NCBI GenBank assembly: GCA_963675935.2
Contig: CAXXPV010000009.1
Coordinates: 1-22,414 of the forward strand
Direction: 5' to 3'
Length of the DNA stretch: 22,414 nucleotides
Origin: G963675935 sp963675935
Lineage (GTDB): Bacteria; Planctomycetota; Planctomycetia; Pirellulales; Thermoguttaceae
Program-made: the position numbers and the translations under genes
In this document: piece after piece, positions 14,305 to 20,898 of the stretch
How the letters are laid out: the number at the start of each line of letters is the position of its first letter
How positions within the stretch are numbered: the stretch's first letter is position 1
The notes under the pieces: generated by a model
What the model was told of the DNA's origin: nothing
Database searches by the model: none
The model's input: only the letters and a program-made list of their open reading frames with translations

Positions 14305-15885
14305 ATGCCGCCGTGTGTCGAGCCGCTGCCGCTCTACCGCCCGCGAAACCCGCGCGACTCCGACCTGTGGCGCCTGTTCGACCGGCACTTCGACACCTTT
14401 CGCCGCGTCTACGACAAGCGCTTCGCCGACCGCTACGGATTCTGGCGGCCGATCGTCGAGCAGTCGGTCGCGGCGTTTCTGCGCTGCGGCGATCTGCATG
14501 AAGGCTTCGCCCGCGTGCGATGCTCGGATTGCGGGCACGAGATGTTCGTGGCGTTTTCATGCAAGCAGCGTTGCACGTGCCCGTCGTGCCATCAGAAACG
14601 CGCGCTGCTGACCTCGATTCACGTGGCCGAAGAAGTCTGCTTTCCCGTCGCGCATCGGCAGGTGGTGCTGACCATTCCGAAACGTCTTCGGCTGCACACC
14701 CGCTTCGACCGCAAGTTGCTGGGCAAGCTTTGCTCGTGCGCGTGCCGGTGCATCATGGCCGAGGCTCGCCGCATGTTGGGCCGCGACGATGTTCAGCCTG
14801 GCATCATCGCCGCGATTCAGACGCACGGCGAATTGCTGCACTGGCATCCGCACATTCACACGCTGGTCACTTGCGGCGCGTTCACGGCGTCGGGCGAGTT
14901 TTTGGAAGTGCCCGCGTTCGACATCGACCGGCTGCTGTCGGCATGGCGTGAAGCCGTGTTCGCGTTGTACTTGGCCGAGGGCAAGATCGAGCCAGCGGCG
15001 GTCGAAAACATGCGTGGCTGGCCGCACAGCGGGTTCAGCGTCGATCAGTCGGTGTATCTTGCGTCGGGCGATCGCGCGGGCATCGAGCGATTGATGCAGT
15101 ACATGACGCGCTGCCCGTTCAGCCTGTCGCGATTGGTCAAGGTGACGGCGACCGGCCATGTGGTGTACAAGGCCGAGAAGGACGCCTGCCGAGCGTTTCC
15201 CGATCCGCATGGCAATGGGTCGCATGGCAATGGGTTGATGCCCGGCCCGAAGCGTAATTATTTCCGCGACGAACTTGCGGCCGGCCCGAAGCGTAATTTT
15301 CAGGTTCTCGATCCGCTGGATTTTCTGGCCGAGTTCACGCAGCACATTCCGCCGAAGGGCACGCACCTGATTCGCTATTACGGCTGGTACTCGAACAAGT
15401 CGCGTGGCATGCGTCGCAAAGTAGGTTCCGTCTGCCGGACGGAACAGAAGTCGCCGCCTGCCCGATGCAGTCAGACTTGGGCCATGCTCATCAAACGGGT
15501 GTACGAGGTTGACCCGCTGACCTGTCCGAAGTGTGGCGGGCCGATGAAGGTGATCGCGTTCATCGAGCCGCCGCAAGGGGCGTTGATCGAGAAGATTTTG
15601 CGGCACTGCGGACTTTGGCAACCCTCGACGCCGCGACCGCCGCCCGAAGATTTCCCCTCGCCCTTTGGGAGCGGGGCCGGGGGTGAGGGCGGCGACGATG
15701 CGGCGATTGGCCCCTTCGATTCGTCGGACTGGTCCGATCCCGTCGATTTTTCGGCGAGCGATTTCTCGGCCAGCCCGCCGGCGTCTTCCGACGAGCCGGG
15801 CGATTGGACGTACGTGGACATTGACACGTTCGAGTCCAACGTCGGCGAGTTCGAGGCGGACATCGAGTACGAGCCGTCCTTCTGA
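14305..15885 (+). CDS. tnpA: IS91-family transposase, copy 3
   Basis: 526 residues, the same as copy 2 at every position, with intact zinc-binding cysteines, HPHIHT, YYGWY and CPKC. Complete agreement over the whole protein indicates a recent copying event, while copies 1 and 4 show scattered differences. Confidence 0.94.
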   Translation: MPPCVEPLPLYRPRNPRDSDLWRLFDRHFDTFRRVYDKRFADRYGFWRPIVEQSVAAFLRCGDLHEGFARVRCSDCGHEMFVAFSCKQRCTCPSCHQKRALLTSIHVAEEVCFPVAHRQVVLTIPKRLRLHTRFDRKLLGKLCSCACRCIMAEARRMLGRDDVQPGIIAAIQTHGELLHWHPHIHTLVTCGAFTASGEFLEVPAFDIDRLLSAWREAVFALYLAEGKIEPAAVENMRGWPHSGFSVDQSVYLASGDRAGIERLMQYMTRCPFSLSRLVKVTATGHVVYKAEKDACRAFPDPHGNGSHGNGLMPGPKRNYFRDELAAGPKRNFQVLDPLDFLAEFTQHIPPKGTHLIRYYGWYSNKSRGMRRKVGSVCRTEQKSPPARCSQTWAMLIKRVYEVDPLTCPKCGGPMKVIAFIEPPQGALIEKILRHCGLWQPSTPRPPPEDFPSPFGSGAGGEGGDDAAIGPFDSSDWSDPVDFSASDFSASPPASSDEPGDWTYVDIDTFESNVGEFEADIEYEPSF

Positions 15886-16075
15886 TTTTCGGTTCTAAAA
15901 TTTGCCGCTGGCGAGTCGGCACGTGGGCGGAGTGCGCGCACCGTGGGATTTGGCCTCAGTTTGCGACAGGCCGGGCCATTTGCAGGCCTCTGAAATGCTT
16001 CCGCCGCCCACTCATCGACGTTCAAGGGGTCCGCAAGGGCGGTGCGGCCATGGCCGCACCGCCCTTGCGGACACC

Positions 16076-16103
16076 TTGCCACACCCTTCATCTAGGGTAT
16101 AAT
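16076..16103 (+). promoter_or_regulatory. Outward promoter of IS91 copy 3
   Basis: TTGCCA (16076-16081), 16 bases, TATAAT (16098-16103). It points into the 3' end of the peptidase fragment and would make antisense RNA to it. Confidence 0.6.
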
Positions 16104-16181
16104 AATCAACGCTCTATGGACAAATCAAAATTCCTATCACTTAATAATCAACGCTCTATGGACAAATCAAAATTCCTATCA

Positions 16182-17576
16182 CTAATTCCTATCACTTGCC
16201 GGAGTAGCCACCACGCCGCCGCGCAGCACCATCGCATGATGCAACTGCGAGGCGAACATCTCGCCCATCATGTAGTTGTGATAGTAAACCGGGGCGCCGA
16301 CGAAATGATACTTCGCCGCATAGTCCGGCTCGTCGCGTCCCTCCGGCCGCTTGATCTCCTGATATTTCTCGACCATATCCCACCAGAGCCGGTTCAAGTC
16401 ATGGTCGGGATGCGCGTATAGCTCTCGCTCGAAGCGGAACATCACCTGGCAATAGCGGGCGAAAACCAGCAGCCGGTTCCGCTGAATCCGCGCCGCCGCC
16501 TTGCGGAATCCCTCGGGATCCGGAATCTTCGCGCCCATCGCTTGCAGCCAATCGACGTTCTGGGCGAATCGCTCGAACATCATCGCCACGCCCTCGGTGC
16601 AAAACGCATGGGCCTCGCCTCGCAAAACGTAAGGCAAGCTCCGGGGAAGATTTTTCGAGTACGTCGCGTGGCCCAACTCGTGCAGCGACGTGTCGAGCCA
16701 CTCGCGCCCCGGCACGACGTTCTCCAATATCCGCACGTCGCCCTCGCGGTCAATGTCGGTCATGAAGGCGTGGGGACACTTGCCCGGCTTCTCGTACAAA
16801 TCGCCACGATCGAGCACGTCGCCGATCGGCAGCCCAATGCCTTCGTAAAACGTCCGGCACACTTTGACGGTGTCAAGCTGCTTATAAACCGACTCGGGCA
16901 ACTCGCCCGGCGCGGCCGGCGCCTCTTGGAAGAACGGGTCTTGATAGTGCCACGGACGAAGCTCGGCGACCGTAATGCCGCACTGCCGGGCCAACGCCGC
17001 GTCCATCTCTCGCTTCGCCTCGCGGAACGGCTCGCGGGTCAACTCTTCGAGCTGGTCGAACAACTTGACCAACTGCTCCTCGTTCTGCTCGCTCAAAAAA
17101 AGCTGCATGGCGTGGAAGTTCTTGAAACCGAGTTTTCGGGCGGCCTCGTTGCGCAGGGCGACCAACTCCTTGAGATCGCCGACAACCGCCCGGCCCGCTT
17201 TCTTGCCGGCCTCCCAAACCGCGCGGCGCTCGGCGGAATCACGCGATTCACGCAAAACGCAATTGACTTCGTTCGCGCTCATTTCATGCCCAGCCACCAC
17301 CGGCCGGAATACGTTGAACGCCTGCTCGACGGCGTTCGACTTCGCCGAAATCTTTTTGAGCAACGCGGGCGGAATCTGACGGCTGAGATACTCGAGATAG
17401 AGAACCTCGATCTCCCGCGCCAGAAGAGGATCAGCGACGCCGGCCGTGCGGATCGCCTTCAACTCGGCGAACTTCGTCGGATCGGACAGGGCAAGGTCGA
17501 TCTTCTCCTCGGCATCCTGCTTCTTCTGATAGTCTTCGTCCTTGCCGGTGACGTTATACGGCAGAAGCTTCCTTCT
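16182..17576 (-). pseudogene. Zinc metallopeptidase (M2/M3-like, HExxH), truncated at both ends
   Basis: The open frame holds about 460 codons. It includes the zinc site HELGH (residues 261-265 counted from TTG 17462) and, 25 residues later, Glu290 in the AFCTEGVAMMF helix as the likely third ligand. The tail region QEIKRPEGRDEPDYAAKYHF and YYHNYMMGEMFASQL is typical of bacterial M2/M3-type oligopeptidases. The family similarity already starts at YNVTGKDEDYQKK, upstream of any start codon, so the N-terminal 100 or more residues are missing and replaced near 17565 by unrelated DNA. At the C-terminus the last codons and the stop lie in IS91 right-end sequence (ASDRN-stop), so about 40 residues are lost there. 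It is a dead gene, cut by IS91 copy 3 at one end and by an older rearrangement at the other. Confidence 0.85.
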
Positions 17577-17799
17577 TCAGTGTTGACCTTCTATATCTGC
17601 CGTTCCTAGGTTTCACCTGGCAGGACATGCCTTTGAAAGGTGAGTGACTATCCTGGGGGAATTAAGGCCGGAAAAGCTGCCATGTGGGAATCATAAAATG
17701 CGATCTCGGCGCAGACCGCTAGCGTCTCTGTCCTAGACCAGCGAGTCTTGATAACCGACATGAAGGAGAAGGTGGACAAATCAAAATTCCTATCACTTA
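17577..17799. other. Gene-free stretch containing a solitary IS91 right end
   Basis: 17577-17772 shows no open frame with family signs, no clear hairpin and no repeat. It separates the broken peptidase from a lone IS91 right-end piece. Confidence 0.5.
17773..17797 (+). repeat. Solitary 25-bp IS91 right-end fragment
   Basis: TGGACAAATC...TATCACT equals the last 25 bases of the IS91 elements but has no element body on its left. Like all other fragments in the window it finishes exactly at TATCACT. Confidence 0.93.
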
Positions 17800-17895
17800 G
17801 GTGAAGTCAATCCGTTTTTCGGCCACGGCGTTGCCGCCGGTGAGGCCGTGCTGTTGAAAAGTCAAGTTGTTAAAGATCAACGGCAAGAACGAGAA
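17800..17895 (-). pseudogene. Short coding remnant cut by the solitary IS91 end
   Basis: On the minus strand a frame reads FSFLPLIFNNLTFQQ, then HGLTGGNAVAEKRIDFT, and is stopped by a TAA formed at the join with the IS91 fragment. The residue pattern looks like protein, but no start codon or family was recognised. The 5' side merges with the REP-like tail region of the next gene. Confidence 0.3.
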
Positions 17896-17906
17896 TGGCG
17901 ACCAAA

Positions 17907-18239
17907 TCAAAGATTCCCGACCCCTTTATCGCCTTTATCGCTCCCGACCCCTTTATCGCTCCTTCGCTCCCAACAATTTGTTTCGATGGCCAATAATCCA
18001 AGTCCAATGAGAATAGACCAAAAGCCGGCGTTGAAACTCCAATCAATCAGCCTTTGCTCTCCCCTAGTGACATAGACCTCCCGACCATGAATGTTCAGAG
18101 CGTATGTTCTATTCACCTCGGGACTCGCAAATAGGGGGCGGTTGTAGTAAAAGTGAGTGGATGCCCCCCAACACACCATGATTGATGTAAGGGCCATGCC
18201 AAATAGCGAAAACTTTATTGCTCTTACCAAAGCTTCCAT
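17907..18239 (-). CDS. Small two-helix membrane protein, possible immunity protein
   Basis: 110 residues from ATG 18239. Helix one spans about residues 8-26 (FSLFGMALTSIMVCWGAS) and helix two about 73-87 (AGFWSILIGLGLLAI), with a polar loop of about 45 residues between them. The start overlaps the end of the upstream toxin tail by 16 bases (stop at 18224-18226), pointing to translational coupling and to a toxin/immunity pair. The last 18 residues (RRSDKGVGSDKGDKGVGNL) come from a REP-like repeat with the core AAAGGGGTCGGGA, the same one that extends the membrane protein at 3103-3615. The family is not recognised, and the two membrane proteins are not obviously related apart from the tail. Confidence 0.6.
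   Translation of the reverse strand: MEALVRAIKFSLFGMALTSIMVCWGASTHFYYNRPLFASPEVNRTYALNIHGREVYVTRGEQRLIDWSFNAGFWSILIGLGLLAIETNCWERRSDKGVGSDKGDKGVGNL
17912..17962 (-). repeat. REP-like direct repeats in the coding tail
   Basis: TCCCGACCCCTTTATCGC occurs at 17915-17932 and 17942-17959, with shorter variants (CTTTATCGC) between and after. The reverse complement contains AAAGGGGTCGGGA, shared with 3559-3615. Confidence 0.8.
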
Positions 18240-18417
18240 ATTGGCGTAACCTTTGTGTAAGTGGGTCCTGCCAATCCGCCGCCACCTAATCCAATTCCTA
18301 GGTTCACTTCTCCACCTGTAACCTGACCGTGGGGACTATTCCCGGTGTATGCGTCGCCCGACATACTAATAGCCCCCGCCGCGCCAGCGCTAACTTGCCC
18401 GAAGGGGCCATCGAGGT
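18224..18417 (-). pseudogene. C-terminal stump of a Gly-rich polymorphic toxin, cut by IS91 copy 4
   Basis: About 64 codons survive on the minus strand: DGPFGQVSAGAAGAISMSGD, then YTGNSPHGQVTGGEVNLGIG and LGGGGLAGPTYTKVTPIW before TAA. Gly/Ala-rich, strand-forming ends of this kind occur at the C-termini of Rhs and related wall toxins. Its stop overlaps the start of the small membrane protein. The upstream part is missing because the left end of IS91 copy 4 starts here (18418). The toxin assignment is an inference from position and composition. Confidence 0.5.
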
Positions 18418-18693
18418 CGGCTCGGCCCCAGCTCTCTTGCCCCCCCATTGCGGCGATTGTAGCGACTCTCTGCCGGTGGTCAATACCTCTTGGAAGCTGG
18501 GCATGTTGGCTTGTTGACGAGATGTTGACAAGTTTTCCACAAGACGACCCGCCCGCGCGAGCGACGCCACGCGACGCAACTCGCGCAGAGCCCGGCGGTT
18601 GCGGATGTTGGATGACGCGACGGCTTGACAGGTGGTGTACGTGTGGTCCAGTGGTAGTGCGTACACTATCCCTGGACCCGTGCGATTTACGCC

Positions 18694-20298
18694 ATGCCGC
18701 CGCCCGTCGAGCCGCTGCCGCTCTACCGCCCGCGAAACCCGCGCAATTCCGACCTGTGGCGCCTGTTCGACCGGCACTTCGACACCTTTCGCCGCTTTTA
18801 CGCCGAGCGCTTCGCCGACCGCTACGGATTCTGGCGGCCGATCGTCGAGCAGTCGGTCGCGGCGTTTCTGCGCTGCGGCGACCTGCATGAAGGCTTCGCC
18901 CGCGTGCGATGCTCGGATTGCGGGCACGAGATGTTCGTGGCGTTTTCGTGCAAGCAGCGTTGCACGTGCCCGTCGTGCCATCAGAAACGCTCGCTGCTGA
19001 CCTCGATTCACGTGGCCGAAGAAGTCTGCTTTCCCGTCGCGCATCGGCAGGTGGTGCTGACCATTCCGAAACGTCTTCGGCTGCACACCCGCTTCGACCG
19101 CAAGTTGCTGGGCAAGCTATGCTCGTGCGCGTGCCGGTGCATCGTGGCCGAGGCACGCCGCATGTTGGGCCGCGACGATGTTCAGCCCGGTATCATCGCC
19201 GCGATTCAGACGCACGGCGAGTTGCTGCACTGGCATCCGCACATTCACACGATGGTCACTTGCGGCGCGTTCACGGCGTCGGGCGAGTTTTTGGAAGTGC
19301 CCGCGTTCGACATCGACCGGCTGCTGTCGGCATGGCGTGAAGCCGTGTTCGCGTTGTACTTGGCCGAAAGCAAGATCGAGCCTGCGGTGGTCGAAAACAT
19401 GCGTGGCTGGCCGCACAGCGGGTTCAGCGTCGATCAGTCGGTGTATCTTGCGTCGGGCGATCGCGCGGGCATCGAGCGATTGATGCAGTACATGACGCGC
19501 TGCCCGTTCAGCCTGTCGCGATTGGTCAAGGTGACGGCGACGGGCCATGTGGTGTACAAGGCCGAGAAGGACGCCTGCCGAGCGTTTCCCGATCCGCATG
19601 GCAATGGGTTGACGCCCGGCCCGAAGCGTAATTTTTTCCACGACGAACTTGCGGCCGGCCCGAAGCGTAATTATTTCCGCGACGAACTTGCGCCAGGGCC
19701 GAAGCGTAATTTTCAGGTTCTCGACCCGCTGGATTTTCTGGCCGAGTTCACGCAGCACATTCCGCCGAAGGGCACGCACCTGATTCGCTATTACGGCTGG
19801 TACTCGAACAAGTCGCGTGGCATGCGTCGCAAAGTAGGTTCCGTCTGCCGGACGGAACAGAAGGCGTCGCCTGCCCGATGCAGCCAGACCTGGGCCATGC
19901 TCATCAAACGGGTGTACGAGGTTGACCCGCTGACCTGTCCGAAGTGTGGCGGGCCGATGAAGGTCATCGCGTTTATCGAGCCGCCGCAAGGGGCGTTGAT
20001 CGAGAAGATTTTGCGGCACTGCGGACTTTGGCAACCCTCGACGCCGCGACCGCCGCCCGGAGATTTCCCCTCGCCCTTTGGGAGCGGGGCCGGGGGTGAG
20101 GGCGGCGACGATGCGGCGTTTGGCCGCTTCGATTCGTCGGACTGGTCCGATCCCGTCGATTTTTCGGCGAGCGATTTCTCGACCAGTCCGCCGGCGTCTT
20201 CCGACGAGCCGGGCGATTGGACGTACGTAGACATCGACACGTTCGAGTCCAACGTCGGCGAGTTCGAGGCGGACATCGAGTACGAGCCGTCCTTCTGA
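18694..20298 (+). CDS. tnpA: IS91-family transposase, copy 4
   Basis: 534 residues. The zinc-binding cysteines, HPHIHT, YYGWY and CPKC are conserved. It has only one HGNG unit but three GPKRN units (GPKRNFFHDELA, GPKRNYFRDELA, GPKRNF), whereas copies 1-3 have two of each. Other differences from copy 1 include FYAERF in place of VYDKRF and several conservative changes. No stop or frameshift, so it may still be active. Confidence 0.93.
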   Translation: MPPPVEPLPLYRPRNPRNSDLWRLFDRHFDTFRRFYAERFADRYGFWRPIVEQSVAAFLRCGDLHEGFARVRCSDCGHEMFVAFSCKQRCTCPSCHQKRSLLTSIHVAEEVCFPVAHRQVVLTIPKRLRLHTRFDRKLLGKLCSCACRCIVAEARRMLGRDDVQPGIIAAIQTHGELLHWHPHIHTMVTCGAFTASGEFLEVPAFDIDRLLSAWREAVFALYLAESKIEPAVVENMRGWPHSGFSVDQSVYLASGDRAGIERLMQYMTRCPFSLSRLVKVTATGHVVYKAEKDACRAFPDPHGNGLTPGPKRNFFHDELAAGPKRNYFRDELAPGPKRNFQVLDPLDFLAEFTQHIPPKGTHLIRYYGWYSNKSRGMRRKVGSVCRTEQKASPARCSQTWAMLIKRVYEVDPLTCPKCGGPMKVIAFIEPPQGALIEKILRHCGLWQPSTPRPPPGDFPSPFGSGAGGEGGDDAAFGRFDSSDWSDPVDFSASDFSTSPPASSDEPGDWTYVDIDTFESNVGEFEADIEYEPSF

Positions 20299-20433
20299 TT
20301 TCCCTTCTAATTTTTGCCGCTGGCGAGTCGGCACGTGGGCGGAGTGCGCGCACCGTGGGATTGGGCCTCCGTTTGCGACAGGCCGGGCCATTTGCAGGCC
20401 TCTGAAATGCTTCCGCCGCCCACTCATCGACGT

Positions 20434-20491
20434 TCAAGGGGTCCGCAAGGGCGGTGCGGCCATGGCCGCACCGCCCTTGCGGACACCTTGC
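20434..20491. repeat. Near-perfect palindrome of IS91 copy 4
   Basis: Same structure as 2887-2944 with the one mismatch also seen in copies 2 and 3. Confidence 0.85.
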
Positions 20492-20515
20492 CACACCCTT
20501 CATCTAGGGTATAAT
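20488..20515 (+). promoter_or_regulatory. Outward promoter of IS91 copy 4
   Basis: TTGCCA (20488-20493), 16 bases, TATAAT (20510-20515). The ATG at 20528 opens a frame made only of right-end repeats (KFLSL units), stopping at 20612. It points towards the alkaline phosphatase gene about 390 bases away. Confidence 0.6.
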
Positions 20516-20553
20516 AATCAACGCTCTATGGACAAATCAAAATTCCTATCACT

Positions 20554-20700
20554 AAAATTCCTATCACTAAAATTCCTATCACTCTATGGACAAATCAAAA
20601 TTCCTATCACTTAATCAACGCTCTATGGACAAATCAAAATTCCTATCACTAAAATTCCTATCACTCTATGGACAAATCAAAATTCCTATCACTTATCACT
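20554..20700 (+). repeat. Run of nested IS91 right-end fragments
   Basis: After the complete right end come seven suffixes of it: 20554-20568 (15 bp), 20569-20583 (15), 20584-20611 (28), 20612-20650 (39), 20651-20665 (15), 20666-20693 (28) and 20694-20700 (7). Each starts at a different inner point and each finishes at TATCACT. The 15+28 pair occurs twice, so part of the array may be tandem duplication. Confidence 0.95.
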
Positions 20701-20709
20701 AAGTTGTTC

Positions 20710-20773
20710 GTAGAACGGAATTTATTCCGTTCCATCGCCTTTTGCCCGGCAAACGGAATGAATTCCGTTCTAC
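20710..20773. repeat. REP-like pair of hairpins
   Basis: GAACGGAAT-TT-ATTCCGTTC (20713-20732) and AACGGAAT-GA-ATTCCGTT (20752-20769) are two near loop-free hairpins. Together they form a larger inverted repeat with 12-bp perfect arms (GTAGAACGGAAT at 20710-20721, complement at 20762-20773). The arrangement resembles paired REP elements between genes. Confidence 0.8.
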
Positions 20774-20806
20774 TTTGCAGTTCTCCTGCCCCGCCGGGAA
20801 AAGTCT

Positions 20807-20835
20807 TTGACGCCGGGGCACGCTTCTGCTATCCT
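20807..20835 (+). promoter_or_regulatory. Putative promoter of the alkaline phosphatase gene
   Basis: TTGACG (20807-20812), a 17-base spacer and TATCCT (20830-20835) give a reasonable sigma-70-type promoter with a leader of about 55-60 bases. No Pho-box-like direct repeats were recognised upstream. Confidence 0.5.
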
Positions 20836-20898
20836 ATCCTCCATCTTTTTTACAGCCCAACAGCTCGTTTCGCTTTCTTAAACTGCACGGAGCCTCTT

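Larger units (their letters stand above)
10663..16183 (+). repeat. Second copy of segment 5679-8421, interrupted by IS66
   Basis: From GGAACAGG at 10663 the sequence follows 5679 onward at a constant offset of 4984 up to 11008. After the IS66 element it continues at offset 7762 up to 16183, exactly the right end of the IS91 element. Without IS66 and one target duplication the copy is 2743 bp, equal to the donor. The segment carries the 3' half of secreted paralogue 2, the gene stump and all of IS91 including its doubled right end. No difference was noticed by eye, and the encoded transposases are the same throughout. Confidence 0.92.
14029..16183 (+). mobile_element. IS91-family insertion element, copy 3
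   Basis: Equivalent to copy 2 throughout, including the doubled right end (42-bp unit at 16142-16183). On the left it continues into DNA carried from the copy 2 locus. On the right the sequence changes at once: a further 13-base right-end piece (16184-16196), then peptidase coding sequence in the opposite direction. Confidence 0.93.
18418..20553 (+). mobile_element. IS91-family insertion element, copy 4
   Basis: Left end CGGCTCGG at 18418, first complete right end at 20553. The element lies opposite to the toxin gene it interrupts. It is the most diverged of the four: longer internal repeat in the transposase, small changes after the stop codon, and a long run of right-end fragments behind it (20554-20700). 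Confidence 0.92.

Noticed and set aside
16542..17609. 355-codon plus-strand frame opposite the peptidase
   Set aside because: The minus strand carries the HELGH zinc site and family motifs; the plus-strand frame is its shadow.
20554..20700. CRISPR array
   Set aside because: The repeats have unequal lengths, share only a common 3' limit, and there are no spacers; they are IS91 right-end fragments.
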